Shown here: positions 1 to 13,081 of the stretch, one piece after another
Numbering within the stretch: the stretch's first letter is position 1
Layout: every line of letters begins with the position of its first letter
NCBI RefSeq assembly: GCF_963678975.1
Contig: NC_089285.1
Span: 4,636,694 to 4,700,693 of the forward strand
DNA from: Dysidea avara
Taxonomy: Eukaryota; Porifera; Demospongiae; Dictyoceratida; Dysideidae
DNA: 64,000 nt
Direction of reading: 5' to 3'
Made by a program: the position numbers and the translations under genes
The notes under the pieces: model-generated
What the model was told of the DNA's origin: nothing
What the model saw: only the letters and a program-made list of their open reading frames with translations
Database searches by the model: none

Positions 1-114
1 GTTTACACAAAGTGGTAATTTGAAATGCGCACATGGCAACGGGTCTTTGTTTGCCAGTTTTCTGTGTTATTCAACCAAGTATCAACAGTTATTGTACAAG
101 GAAAGTGTAGTAAC

Positions 115-166
115 AAGAGTACATAATAAAAATAGGGAGCCCTCCCTATTTTTATTATGTACTCTT
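115..166. repeat. Perfect short hairpin
   Basis: Two 25-base arms (AAGAGTACATAATAAAAATA... and its complement) face each other around a 2-base loop. It is probably the remnant of a very short palindromic element; no flanking duplication was found. Confidence 0.7.
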
Positions 167-364
167 GGTAGTAAGGACCCAAGATAACTCCAGTTTGCTA
201 AAACAATGGTTGCACAAACAAGCGTGTTGCTACGCTTTCAGGGATCCTCTTGATAGTATATACCAGAACTTTAACATTTGTCAATTCCCTTTAACTCCTA
301 TCATGTTTTCACTTGATTTTGTGGCCAAATTTAGCTAAATACAGCAAACCTTAATGGTAATGAA

Positions 365-475
365 AACGAACAATTACTGATATATCCATGTTACTTTATG
401 CAATCATTAATCACAGGGTAATACACCTGTTTGATACTCTTGGTTTCTATTATATACTCTTGGTAATAGCGTTAG
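365..475 (+). repeat. Dispersed repeat, also present inverted near 55.5 kb
   Basis: The stretch around GATACTCTTGGTTTCTATTA reappears as its reverse complement at about 55488-55585, with flanking ATTAATCACAGG also shared. Nothing coding is evident. Confidence 0.6.
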
Positions 476-757
476 GGTCGGGTTCAGCTTTGGTTTCTTC
501 TTCACTCACGTGTAGTCATAGCAAACTATTTTTAGATAGGGGGACTCTGTTTATGCAGTTGTCAAGCACAGTCAACATGCAAAGCATTATCCCTCTAGGG
601 GTCTGGGGACATGCCCCCACAGGAAAATTTTGAGGGTTTAACCTTCTGAAACACAATGACTGCTCTATTAGATCAACTGACTGTTCTATTAGAGTTATTT
701 GATCTTTTTGAAAACTAACAGCAGAAAATTATTAGAGAGGCTCCAGCCCTCTTTCTT

Positions 758-778
758 CCCCCCCCCCCCCCCCCCCCC
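758..778 (+). repeat. Homopolymer C run
   Basis: A run of 21 C residues. The flanks (GACTGCTCTATTAGA before, GGGTTGCTATGTCTAT after) resemble 42290-42435, so the run lies in a dispersed repeat. The length of such a run is prone to assembly error. Confidence 0.8.
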
Positions 779-873
779 GGGTTGCTATGTCTATACCCAG
801 GTATATACATGTAGGTTGTACAGATTACCTCTTGAATCACATTTATAAGATAGAAAAGTAGAGGAGGTGGGTA

Positions 874-1209
874 GCTATAGTGGGTACGCGTTCACCTGAG
901 CCCTGCCAAATATAGTAATATCAAAGGGGTGAACACATGTTCACTCCCAATGGTTTTGTACTGGAACAAGCATATTTTCATAATTACTGTAAACATGTTT
1001 GCACGCCTGAATCGTCCATACTAAATGTATGGGATATTTTTAAAGCCTCATAACTCACTTGTTCTTGCTGGTATTAAAGCGCTTTTTTGATTACCAGTTC
1101 CGGCGTTTAAAAGGATTCACATTGCTACTAAATGTTTGGACAGCTGGCCCATGTAACAAGAGTTATTAACAAGAAACGAGGGCTCAGGTGAACGCGAACA
1201 GACTATAGC
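874..1209. mobile_element. MITE-like element with ~30-bp inverted ends
   Basis: The left end GCTATAGTGGGTACGCGTTC and the right end, read as complement, GCTATAGTCTGTTCGCGTTC both continue into ACCTGAGCCCT. The 336-bp interior has no open frame. A non-autonomous DNA transposon is the simplest reading; a target duplication is not clear. Confidence 0.6.
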
Positions 1210-2839
1210 AATGGAAGCACAGTTGGTACTACACTGATCTCACACATCAGTGGTCCATGGTTCTAACCCTGAAAGTGTTGCAGGTTATTATGTATATATT
1301 TTCATTTTAGCAACCTTTTTGTCTACACATGTGGAACCAGACAAATAGCCTCATACATGAGAAATGTGCCCTTAGGCTGATAATTGCTGTGTAGTTATTT
1401 ACCTATTGTATGCTTACTGTCTATTGCTGCAGCTTAATTGCTATTAAACTATCAGTCAGTATACCCATGTCTCAGTCCAGTGTTATCAACACCATTTTCT
1501 TGTTTAAACACCAGTATCATGTGAGAAGGATCACATGACACTCATGTGAGAAGGATCACATGACACAAACTGTGTGTGTAAATGTCCAGAACTGTAGAGA
1601 GTTTATTTAGTGTTTGTTGAAAGTTTAAGTTTCATTGCTTCGTCGTGAGATTGAATACCTTGGGTGAGATTGCAATTCAGAGAGAATCACACTAGAGGTA
1701 TGATAGTTGAAATAATATAGCTAGTGAGGTAATTTAGCAAGAGAACAGTCATTCTTATACAGCATCCCTCAGATTTAATTGTGTACTAACATATCACTCA
1801 TGTTTATATGCCAATACCCCTAGAATAGTATTACTGTACATGTTTATCTTTCCTCCCACACACACTGTGTTCAGGGACCCACGGAGTATGCTTTTAAATT
1901 GCCCTATTGTTCTTTCTAGTATTTTTTCTTCACCTATTATCAGTCTTGTGCCCACTGTAATAACCCTAAGACTGCACACAGTGGGTGAAGATCAAGAAAA
2001 GGAATGTAACTCAAAGTACCTCAAGTGTTGATACAGCAACCACTAGTGGACAGAGCATCACCACAGAGTCCTTGGATGGATCAATTTTTAATGCAGAAAT
2101 TTAACATGCTTTGGAACTGCTGCAGCCACGCAAGAACACTGTTGTTATTGTAAGAACAGAAGCAGTTTATTGAAATTGAAACTGTTTGATGTTGGTGTAC
2201 TGTTGTAGTATTGACTGATGGACTGTACCACACATAATAGTATGCACTACATAGAGTGACAGGAATGATGTAATTTTTAGTATTTGAGGGCTGAAACAAA
2301 TAGTAATACTTGACGAATACTCATTAAGGATTTTCGTACTCGGATAGTAAAATTGGTACTCTAGTACTCATTAAGATCATGTGAGCTGTTGTCATCAGAG
2401 AGTGACACAATGAAGGCTGTAGAGTTTGATTGGCATAATTTCTGGTCACATCAGTACTTTAATACAGTGTGTGTATCATTGTTGTTACTTGAAAAAAGCT
2501 GTAAACTGTTAAAGGTTGGTACAAAACATGTCAAATGGGTATGACTATTTGCAACTAGTAATTGTGAGTACACGATCATTAACTCTAGAGAGTACTTGAA
2601 TACTAAAAAACCATATAATGATCGTGTCAGCCCTAATTTGTATCATGCAGTACGGTAGTACTGTATAAGGATTGATAATGAAGAACTGGGCTTTTCAAAC
2701 CAAAAAATATCACCCTAAAACCATTCCGTCCATGACAGTCTGGTTAGGCACAGCTAAACTCAAAAATACCTTCAGGCCTTCCGAAAAGTTTCTATGAAAT
2801 TCAAAAAAAATCTATTAACAGATTTTTATGTTGATTGAC
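1210..2839. other. Stretch without recognised gene
   Basis: Only short open frames and a small direct repeat (CATGTGAGAAGGATCACATG motif at about 1515-1565) are seen. No domain, splice-consistent exon or RNA gene was recognised. Confidence 0.5.
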
Positions 2840-2990
2840 TCAGTATTAACTAACTGATGCCTCCAACCAGCATAACTCAATGGATAACGCTACAGACATG
2901 ATTTCTTCTCTGTTTTGACTTCGCTTCATCCCAAGATGTGCCTTTTTGCCAACCACAGTACGTTCAATACACGCATCATGGACTTGCCTT
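2840..2990 (+). repeat. Dispersed repeat (copies near 33.35, 34.9 and 36.0 kb)
   Basis: A module running from ACTGATGC through TAACTC..ATAACG to GTGCCTTTTTGCC..CCACAGT recurs at about 33345-33460, 34890-35030 and 36000-36150. The later copies share TCACTTCGGTCCGAGAGGTG. This is a SINE- or MITE-scale family of unknown type. Confidence 0.55.
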
Positions 2991-3186
2991 TATCCTCCTT
3001 TGTATCCTAGTTCTTTTGCTGACAACAGAAGGTGTCAATTCACAATAGCACAATGGAGCTTCCCTGTGGCTGTGTTGCATGGCTTATCGCCCATATTTTC
3101 CATAGTGACTGGATTTATTGCAGACATGCTTCTCGTACTGTTCTTCACTTGTAATTCTGTGTAACAGGAGGAGCATACTGATGACA

Positions 3187-3258
3187 TTCTGTCCGTTCAA
3201 ACATTGTATTGCGTATACTGCATTAACATGCAGTATGCAATGTTCAAATGGACAGAAA
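3187..3258. repeat. Imperfect hairpin, ~33-bp arms
   Basis: The left arm begins TTCTGTCCGTTCAAACATTG and the right arm ends CAATGTTCAAATGGACAGAA, with the turn near TGCATTAACATGCA. It looks like a small palindromic repeat; no gene is present. Confidence 0.6.
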
Positions 3259-3743
3259 ATCCTCAGTAGCTATATGTGTTTAACATTGTTATAAAATTAT
3301 TTTGATTATAACTGGACAAGGAAATGATGCACCATATGCATAGATCACAACAATAGTGAAATTTAAAATTCTATAGTGTATTAGTTAATATACCACCTAA
3401 AATAATATTTTATGATCAAATACTGAATGATACTAGATTATATATACTACACAAATCTAATTGCCAGGAGCAGACTGTGCAGTATGCAGTGCTAGGTAGA
3501 GGTGTACCGATTATGGAATCGCCAAAAGGGCCTACCGTTTTATACAAGTCCTCAAGTTCTGGATATATCTAGCATTGAGTCAGTATAGAGATGTGCTACA
3601 AGGTTTGTGGTTAATGATTATTCCTACCAGTCAAAAGCTAAACTAGCCAACCCTACTACATTGTTGAGACCAACTAAAAGTTGTTATGTTTACACAATCT
3701 TATTAATTGACATACCTGACACTCAGTTACATCTACTTCCAGA

Positions 3744-3889
3744 AGAAACCATCTTGCAAGAACAAAAATGCAAGATCTTGCAATAAAAAAGGACCTTTCC
3801 TGCAAGAATACTGCAGGACCTTTCTCCTGCAAGATTTTTTCTTGCAATAAAAAAGGACTTTTTCTGGCATAATCTTGCAGGATGGTTCT
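3744..3889. mobile_element. Short MITE-like palindromic repeat
   Basis: The ends AGAAACCATCTTGCAAGA and, as complement, AGAACCATCCTGCAAGA are inverted. The inside carries repeated TTGCAATAAAAAAGGAC and CTGCAAGA units. Non-coding. Confidence 0.5.
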
Positions 3890-3973
3890 ATATTGATGAA
3901 TAAAAAAAATTTAAAAGGGGAATAAGCCATGAAACAAGAAGGGATCACTGAAAAAAAGCCACTAAACAAGGAA

Positions 3974-4105
3974 GGATTTCTGGGATAGTAATGTAAACCA
4001 CACATCCCTATTTTGACTCATCTCAAAATGACAAAGCAGTAGCTAAAATTTATGATACAGAGTCAAAATAGTGATTTGTGGTTTACATTACTACCCCAGT
4101 GATCC
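3974..4105. repeat. Inverted repeat around a short spacer
   Basis: GTAGTAATGTAAACCACA-type sequence occurs on one side and its complement on the other (TGTGGTTTACATTACTAC), continuing through CTATTTTGACTC. A palindromic non-autonomous element is likely. Confidence 0.5.
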
Positions 4106-4819
4106 CTATAAATTTTTTTTCAGTAATCCCTTTTAAAATTTTCAATTTTTTATTTATCTAGTTTGTGTACTTTTTATAATCCAGTAATGCATTTACTTTA
4201 TTGATAATGATAATTGTTATAGATATGTATAGCAATTTACATTAGTGGCTGTCAAGTTCAGTGTAAAGCTTTGTTGCTACCAGACACACTTGACTGCATT
4301 ATTAGAGTATTTACATGTGACTGCTCTTGGCTGTCGACAAGACTATACACGTACATTACACACATTCCTAATATTGAGCAGCTGTTTCTTGCTATATGGT
4401 CAGGACACTTAGTCATTGTAGTATCTTCATGCAGTGTTCATGAATACTCACCAGCTGGTATGATACTGAGCTAGCTAGCTACTTGTCACAAGACATGGAA
4501 CTCTGACGAGGATATAATGGATATAATTATATAAGTTAAACATTCAGTACTAGTGTTTGTGCATTTATCATTTCAACCAACACTGTACACAATAAGAATC
4601 ATATACAGATTTTCCAGCAGTGCATGGTGCACAGTAGATATATAACGCCAGAAAAGAGATACATAATATATAGTTTGTGCAGAGTAATTGTATTGTATCC
4701 ATTGGGTATACCACAGTGGAATGTGGAATATATGAATGCATATGGCTTCCCAGAAACAATATGTGGCATCTACAAATACGATAATTATTTCACATAGCTA
4801 TATATCAAGACACACGGTA

Positions 4820-6035
4820 GTGTGTCGTGCGGCCCAAGAAGCCGGCGCGCCACACCGTGAGTATATTGACAGGAAGAACGAAAACGTCATTTTCACACCT
4901 TTGTATCTTGGTGATCACTTATCTGATTGGAACCAAATTTGCTACACAGTTGCCCGCCAGCCAAGGGAGTCTACATTCCTAATTTGAAGGAAATCGCTCC
5001 AGCCATTTCCGAGATACGAGCTGCCAAAGTTTCGTTTTTTTTTTTTTTCTTCGTCTTTTCGCACACTTGCAAAAATTGCTATAACAAGCAAACGCGTACT
5101 CCGATCGCCTTGAAATTTGGCACACAGAAACGGAGTCCAAAGGCGAATCCTAGCATCAAATTTGGTACAAATCCGATGAATGGTTCAGGAGTTATGACCG
5201 ATTATTCGCGTAAAACAAGATCGATTTGTTGTCACGCCTACAGGGTAAACCGCTTCATGGAATGAGTTGAAAATTGCTATGTAGATGGAGTAACCATCGT
5301 AGGAGTGCCTTTTGGTGGTTTGAAAGGAATCGAGATAAAGACCATGGAGATATGACACAAAACCCAACCTGTGTCACAATTACGCGATCGATTTTTATGA
5401 ATAAAAAAAGTATTAGTTTTCACGCCTACTAGGCAAACCGCTAGTCTCGCGTGGCCAGACCGCTTTTTTTCCGTATATTGGGTGGGGAAAAAAGGGTCTG
5501 GTGCAACTCCAGTAGCTGTTTACTTCTGAGCCGTCCCCACATTCCAGGGACGCTAATTGAATAACATTGGTCACAAAGGAGGTGCCATGACGTCAGTAAG
5601 TTAACTAGAGATCTGTTTATCCTTTAACGAATCTTAATTTGCTCCGATGTCTCTTATAGCGTCTTGAAAGTTAATCCTCATCGTGTAACAAGACTCACAA
5701 CCGGAGCAGGAGTGTAGGAATACTTCATAGTTTTACTGACGTCATGGCACCTCCTTTGTGACCAATGTTATTCAATTAGCGTCCCTGGAATGTGGGGACG
5801 GCTCAGAAGTAAACAGCTATTGGAGTTGCACCAGTCCCTTTTTTCCCCACCCAATATACGGAAAAAAGCGGTCTGGCCACGCGAGACTAGCAAACCGCTT
5901 AGAGCAATGAGCTGAAAATCGGTGTATAGCTGGAATAATCTTCATAGAAAGTCCTTGCAGTAATACAGAAGAATCGGATTACAAACCACTGAGTTATGAT
6001 TCGAAAGCCAACTCCGTGTAGCAAATGCGAGATCG
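4820..6035. repeat. Composite dispersed repeat hosting a palindromic element
   Basis: The stretch is richer in CG than its flanks and carries two diverged modules that begin GCCTAC..GG.AAACCGCTT and continue through similar words (GAGYTGAAAATYG, GGAATAA). The second module is split by the 448-bp element at 5442-5889. No protein family is recognised in the open frames here. Confidence 0.4.
5442..5889. mobile_element. 448-bp palindromic MITE with 9-bp target duplication
   Basis: The ends TAGTCTCGCGTGGCCAGAC and GTCTGGCCACGCGAGACTA are perfect complements, and the arms continue almost perfectly for about 160 bp. The host sequence GCAAACCGC is duplicated directly on both sides (5433-5441 and 5890-5898). 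A 9-bp duplication with long inverted ends is typical of Mutator-like elements; the class is inferred from that alone. A related 99-bp member lies at 39227-39325. Confidence 0.85.
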
Positions 6036-6059
6036 AGATACTCTAATAGAACAGTCACC

Positions 6060-9000
6060 CTAATAGAGCATTCGGCTAATTTATTTACTCCATTATAGAA
6101 TTTTATTACATCACAAGTTATTCTGTAGGGAGTTCAGCTGCAAACAGTTAATCTTATAGACAGTTCAGCAAGAAGACAGTCACCATGTGGAGAGTTAAGC
6201 AAATATACCACTATAGAGATTCAGAACATTACAATTAAGTCACACTGAAGAAAGTTCAGCTATAAACAAGTCATGCACTGTGTAGAGAATTCAGCTACAA
6301 TTAAGTCACTCTCTAGAGAATTCAGTTACACAGAATTCTGCTACACACAAGTCACTGTGGAGAGAGTTCAGCTACAAACAAATTACCCTTTAGAGTGATC
6401 AGCTACAAACAAAACACTTTGCAGGGTGTTCAACTGCAACAAATCAATTACCTTTAGAGCGATCAGCAATGAACAAATCAACACAAATCTACCTGTAGAG
6501 AGATCAGCTAGAAACAAACCACCCTGAAGAGAGTTCAGCTACAAAAAATCACCCTGCAGAGACATCAGCTAGAAACTAGACACAATGTAAGGAATTCAGC
6601 TACAAGCAATCACCCTGTAGAGAGTTCAGCTAAAACAAATCAACCTGCAGAGAGATCAGCTACAAACAAATCACCTTATAGAGAGTTCAGCTACAAACAG
6701 ATTACCTGTAGAGAGATCGGCTACAAACAAATCAACCTGCAGAGAGATCAGCTATATACACACAAATCAACTTGTAGAGAGATCAGCTACAAACAAATCA
6801 TCCTGTAGAGAGATCAGCTAGAAACTACACACAATGTAAGGAGTTCAGCTACAAACAAATTACCCTGTAGAGAGATCAGCTACAAACTAGACACAAAGTA
6901 AGGAGTTCAGCTACAAGCAAATTACCCTGTAGAGAGTTCATCTACAAACAAATCAACCTGTAGAGCAATCAGCTAGAAACAAATCACCCTGAAGAGAGGT
7001 CAGCTACAAAAAATCACCCTGTAGAGAGATCAGCTAGAAACAAATCACCCTGAAGAGAGGTCAGCTACAAAAAAATCACCCTGTAGAGAGATCAGCTACA
7101 AACAAATTGCCCTGTAGAAAGATCGGCTACAAACATATCAACCTGCAGAGAGATCAGCTACACACAAATCAACTTGTAGAGAGTTCAGCTACAAACAAAT
7201 TTCCCTGTAGAGAGATCGGCTACAAACAAATCAGCCTGTAGAGAGTTCAGCTAAAACAAATCAACCTGCAGAGAGATCAACTACAAACAAATCACCTTAT
7301 AGAGAGTTCAGCTACAAACAAATTACCCTATAGAGAGATCGGCTACAAACAAATCAACCTGCAGAGAGATCAGCTACACACAAATCAACTTGTAGAGAGA
7401 TCAATTACAAACAAATCACCCTGTAGAGAGATCAGCTAGAAACTACACACAATGTAAGGAGTTCAGCTACAAATAAATCACCTTATAGAGAGTTCAGCTA
7501 CAAACAAATCACTCTGTAGAGAGATCAGCTAGAAACTGGACACAATGTAAGGAGTTCAGCTACAAGCAAATCACCCTTTAGTGAGTTCAGCTACAAACAA
7601 ATCAACCTGCAGTGAGATCACCTACAAAAAAGCACCTTGTACAGAGTCTACAAACAAATTACCCTGTAGAGAGATCGGCTACAAACAAATCAACCAGTAG
7701 AAAGATCAGCTACACACAAATCAACTTGTAGAGAGATCAGCTACAAACAAATCACCCTGTAGAGAGATCAGCTAGAAACTAGTCACAATGTAAGGAGTTC
7801 AGCTACAAGTAAATCACCCTGTAGAGAGTTCAGCTAAAACAAATCAACCTGCAGAGAGATCAGCTACAAATAAATCACTTTATAGAAAGTTCAGCTACAA
7901 ACAAATTACCTTGTAGAGAGATCGGCTGCAAATTAATCAACCTGCAGAGAGATCAGCTAAACACAAATCAACTTGTAGAGAGATCAGCTACAAACAAATC
8001 ACCCTGTAGAGAGATCAGCTAGAAACTAGATACAATGCAAGGAGTTCAGCTACAAGCAAAATCACTCTTTAGTGAGTTCAGCTACAAACAAATCAACCTG
8101 CAGTGAGATCACCCACAAAAACGCACTTGTACAGAGTTCAGTTACAAACAAATCACCCTGTAGAGAGATCAGGTAGAAGAATTCACCTTGTAGAGAGTTC
8201 ATTTACAAAGAAACCATCATATAGAGAGTTCAGCTACAAAGAAATTACCCCGTAGAGAGTTCAGCTAGAAGAAGTCACCTTGTAAAGAGTTTAGCTACAA
8301 AGAAACCATCATGTACAGAGTTCAGCTACAAAGAAACCACCTGTACAGAATTCAACTACAAACAAATCACCCTGTATAGAGATCAGCTAGAAGAAGTAAC
8401 CTTGTAGATAGTTCAGCTACAACAATTCACCTTGTAGAAAGATCATGCTAGGAGAAGTCACCTTGTAGAGTGTTCAGTTACAAAGAAACCATCATGTAGA
8501 GAATTCAGCTGCAAACAAATCACTCTGTAGAGAGTTCAGCTACAAAGAAACCGCCATGTAGAGAGTTCAGCCTCATACAAACCACCTAGTAGAGAATTCA
8601 ACTACAACAAATCACCCTGTAGAGAAGAAGTTACCTTGTAGAGAGTTCAGCTACAAAGAAACCACCATGTAGAGAGTTTAGCTGCAAACAATTCACCTGT
8701 AGAGAGTTCAGCTAGAAACAAATCACCCCGTAGAGAGATCAACTGGACGAAGTCACCTTGTAGAGAGTTCAGCTACAAAGAAACCATCATGTAGAGAGTT
8801 CAGCTGCAAACAAATCACCCTGCAGAGAGTTCAGCTACAAAAAAATCACCCTGTAGAGAGTTCAGCTAGACGAAGTCACCTTATAGAGAGTTCAGCTACA
8901 AAGAAACCATCATGTAGAGAGTTCGGCTATAAAGACACCACCATGTAGAGAGCTTAGCTGCAAACAAATCACCTGTTACAGAGAGTTCAGCTACAAAGAA

Positions 9001-9065
9001 ACCATCCTGTATATAGTTCAGCTACATTTCAAGTCACCCAGTAGAGAGATCAGCTGCAAAAAAAA
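6060..9065 (+). repeat. 31-bp minisatellite array, ~3 kb
   Basis: About 95 imperfect tandem units of 31 bp, consensus near GAGATCAGCTACAAACAAAT followed by CACCCTGTAGA. Units vary (TTCAGC versus ATCAGC, AGAAACTAGACACAATGTAA variants) and higher-order blocks of several units recur, for example at 6840-7000 and 7440-7560. Non-coding. Confidence 0.9.
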
Positions 9066-9269
9066 TCCTGTAGGGAATAATGAGCATGTAATAAATATAT
9101 GTATATAATTTGTATAATTACTAATAAAATCAAAAATAATTGAAGTACTAAAATTCTTCTTTAAGTTCTTTTCTTCTTCCTGTGGTAAAGAAAAAAACAC
9201 ATGGGTTAAAAAAGCCCCAAAGCCAGCCATAGGCCGGCTTTGCAGTATACAAATACAAAAAGAAGTGAT

Positions 9270-9734
9270 ATCTAATCAAAAACAGCCAAGCTGTAAAAAA
9301 AGGTGCGGCCACCATAAAGGCCATAGTGAAAAAGGTGTGAAATCCAAGGTGGCGGCCAAGAAATGGCTGTGATGGTAGGTTAATGGTTACATTTTAATAA
9401 CGGCAATTCAGGTGAATTTTGTGCCGCTTGGTCTTGGCACCAAATTCACCTGAATTGTCGTTATTAAAATGTAACCATTAACCTACCATCACAGGCGGCC
9501 AAGAAAGTCTGTGATGGTAGGTTAATGGTTACATTTTAATAACGGCAATTCAGGTGAATTTTGTTCCGCTTGGTCTTGGCACCAAATTCACCTGAATTGT
9601 CGTTATTAAAATGTAACCATTAACCTACCATCACAGCCATTTCTTGGCCGCCACCTTGGATTTCACATCTTTTTTCACCATGGCCTTTATGGGGGCCGCA
9701 CCTTTTTTCACAGTATGGCTGTTTTTGATTAGAT
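9270..9734. mobile_element. Nested palindromic element
   Basis: The outer inverted ends are ATCTAATCAAAAACAGCC and its complement. The inside holds two tandem copies of a ~125-bp hairpin, each arm beginning GTGATGGTAGGTTAATGGTT. The whole is a 465-bp foldback structure without coding potential. Confidence 0.75.
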
Positions 9735-10089
9735 AGCTACTACATCGTATACAGTCCTGTAAACTGTACAGTAGCTATTCTGCATCATTCACAACAACAA
9801 GTCAGATACTGTGTAGCTACAATGTCTATTGTAAACAATGGATTATCAGCAGCATGAATTGAAGCCATGTTGTTTACGCAATATGGTCAGACACTAGAAT
9901 TATGGCTCTCACAAATAGTTTCAAATTTTAACAAGACTCATGCTGACTCCACCCAACTTTAGGCTTTGCGTGGAAAGGAAATATGGTTTATAGAAACTAT
10001 ATGAATAATCTCTGGTATCAGTGCTATCAGTTAAGTACCGTTGCATTTTGCTGAATGTCTAAATGAAGGAGGCCAGTGTACATGTACAT

Positions 10090-11110
10090 GTGATGTTTTA
10101 ACTCTTGACTTTAGCAAAGCTTTTGATAAAGTCCCATATGCCCGGCTGTATCAGAAACTCTCCCTTTATGGAATTCGCTGACCAATGTTAACTTGGCTCC
10201 ACGCTTTTCTAACCAACAGATCCCAGCTTGTCATTGTAGATAACATGAAAACTCATGTACTTTCAGGTGTGTCACAAGGAACAGTGTTAGCCCCCTATTA
10301 TGTCTGATGTATATTGTGTTCGTAGTAAAGTTAGACTCTATGCTGATGATGTCCTGTTATATTCTTATGTTTACTTGAAGGATGATTGCATCTCTCTACA
10401 GTGAGATTTAGATGCCCTTGAAGAATGGTAAATTAAATGGCAATTGCCTTTCAAAATGCGAATTTTTACATATTGCAAATAAAAAGAACCCAATAACTCA
10501 TACTTACTTTATCGCAAAACCCCCTATATCAAGGAAGTTACAACCCTTGGAATATTAATTGACAGTAAGCTTACGCGGAACAACCACATACAGTCTGTTG
10601 CTCATAAAGCTACCCAAGTAAATGGTTTCCTACATCGTAATCTAAGATAATGTCCCGGCCTCAATTATTAAAGCAATATGTTTTAAGCCAATGCTTTGTC
10701 CAATCCTTGAATATGCTTCCTCCATATGGGCCCCCCACACTATTCAGAGACTAGAAGCTGTACAAAGACGTGCAGCCAGATTCTGCAGCTTCAACAAATT
10801 TTCTCCATACTCCAGTGTGACCAACATGTTAGAGTCTTTAGATCTACAGAGCCTCCAAACCAGAAGGAACATAGCCAAACTCATTATTATGTATAAAATA
10901 ATCAATAGAAATTTACACATCCCTCCAACTCACTGATCCCCAATCAACGCGATTCAAGAAGAGGATACTTTACCCAATTACAAACTAGAATAGACTCATA
11001 TAAATTTTCCTTTTTCCCCTCCACTGTTAAGTTATGGAACCCCCTTCCCTGCTGTAATTAACTCCCCTAAACTTAATCAGTTTTGTAATATGATTAATAC
11101 CTGTGCGTTT
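10090..11110 (+). pseudogene. Decayed non-LTR retrotransposon reverse transcriptase
   Basis: Translating across frame changes gives the reverse-transcriptase blocks DFSKAFDKVP (about 10105), GVSQGTVLAP (about 10267) and LYADDVLLYS (about 10336). The C-terminal stretch LEYASSIWAPHTIQRLEAVQ (from about 10706) is typical of jockey/CR1/L2-like elements. Stop codons and at least two frameshifts break it, and the 5' part including the endonuclease is absent. It is a dead, 5'-truncated copy, clearly more decayed than the copy at 17243-17971. Confidence 0.8.
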
Positions 11111-12973
11111 TGATTTCTGATATAACATATAGGGGTAGAAATTTTCAGAGGGGGTTTCAGGTTCTCTGGAATTGCAACTTCAGCCTAGCTGCAATTGAAG
11201 ACCAAAAAAAAAGAAAGATGGTCACTAGCTATGTGGTTTTGAACGCTTTTTAAATGAAGTTTTGCCATAATATTATAATATAATACAGTATGTATAACCA
11301 TAGATATTAGAGAGAACTCTTACCATATCCCTTATACTCTATGCTCTTACCCAGAGCACTATTTCAGAGAGATTTCTGTACCTCATGGGCGTGCGTCTGC
11401 TTTGTGATCACGTGATGTAAGAATCCACGTGATACTACAATGTGGGATTTCGGGCGCGATGAAGACAGTTCAGTGGACAGTGCGCTGATTTAGCGGACGT
11501 CGAGAACATGAAATACAGGTATTATAGTGTCACGTGTGTACTTTCGAGACAGCAGGCAACGCGGGAAGGGCGCTAGGCCTATGACAGGAAATAGTGCTAC
11601 ACGGGTACTTTGCAAGTTCAATCCTGTGACCTTGATCACACTTAGAAGTCCAATAATGGAAAATCGAAACCCATAATATAACACCATTTTCACATGGACA
11701 CCCAAAAGTGGGGCCGGGTTGAATAACCCACTCCACGAGAAGCTACCCGTAGCGGGGAAAGGTATATAAATGCGCACGAGTTAGCTGTTTTAAATACTGA
11801 AACTTACCCTTGAACTTACCAGAGGTCCTTGGCAGAAAACTACACCATATCAAATAGACTAAACAATTACAATCTCTGCTACGACAACTTAAAAGTCTTG
11901 GTAGGAGCATGCATTATAATATTTGTGGGTGCTGTCACTGCTTAATTATATTCTGGGTGGGTGTAATTGAGGCTACACCATCATTGGTATTGACTCCAGT
12001 AACAATGCTGTGATCATTCAGCTAACAATTGACCAATTAGCTTAGTCTGAAATTATAAAATGCTATAAGAACTACCTGTACAAGATCAGTCATATTGGAT
12101 AACTGATATCAGATCAGTACAATATCGATAGATCGGTAATAAATTTCCTAGATCAGATTGGTATTGGTAAAGCTCAGAAAAGTTGAATCGGTACATCTCT
12201 AATGAATGTGTCTACATTTATGGGTTCCCACACTGTCCTATTTAATTCAGTCTTGCATAGCTTCAAGTACACAAAAAAATGGAATTTTCAACTACCAGGT
12301 GCCATGCAGCTAGCTAACTCATCTGAAATTAACCAAATATGTATTACTATTTTATTATGTTGTGCAACAACACATAATTAATTCTAAAGGTAAATAACTC
12401 ACAGTGATAAACAAACATAACAACACACATAAGAGAATGTATGTACTATTACTTTAAAGATAAAGATTCATTAATTCTCGGATTTCATAATTCATGAAAG
12501 TTTTGTAATTCTTCAATTACATTGCTATGCACTGCTATGGAAGCGCTTGTTAAACAAACCACTTTAACAACATATGCACAGAAGTATCTTTTAAACTGTT
12601 TTATAGTTTGACTATAGTGTTTTTCTCCACAAATTCTTTCGACAAAACCTCAAAGCTACTCTTCATTTTGTTCGCGTACGTTGGAGATAAGCCCCCTTTC
12701 CAATTCGAAGGGATAGGCTATTCCTGGTAGTCTACGAGGCCTGCACTGTTGTTTCTCAATTGTTAAACGCCTGTAAGACCCGTGATTCACAAAGTCTGAG
12801 GAGAGTCACCAGACCTGTATTTCAGACTGCTGAAAAGAAACCACCTCAGAGCAAACTATACCTGTGTGTAAGTTAATGCAGACTTCATTTCGCTTTACTT
12901 CCTGCTTTTACTATTTAACGATTTTGCTCATGTGGGTGCATACGGACAAACATAAATAGGTAGATATGTAGGT
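11111..12973. other. Stretch without recognised gene
   Basis: It contains a fragment of the AGTGGCGGAT-family MITE near 11140-11190 (TTTTCAGAGGGGGTTTCAGG) and a CG-richer island at 11385-11600 with two CACGTGA-type words. Otherwise it is plain AT-rich DNA. The 95-codon minus-strand frame at 11490-11777 shows no family signature. Confidence 0.4.
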
Positions 12974-13007
12974 ACACACACGCACCCACACACACACACA
13001 CACACAC
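12974..13007 (+). repeat. (CA)n microsatellite
   Basis: An interrupted run of CA dinucleotides lying next to a palindromic MITE. Confidence 0.9.
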
Positions 13008-13081
13008 TTTTACAAAAACAATTTCAGTAAACCAGGCACGCGTTCACAGATGGCCGAAGGCCTGTGGGCGTGTACCTGGTT

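Noticed and set aside
6060-9065. CRISPR array
   Set aside because: The regular ~31-bp repeats have no unique spacers between them; the units abut and vary gradually, as in a minisatellite.
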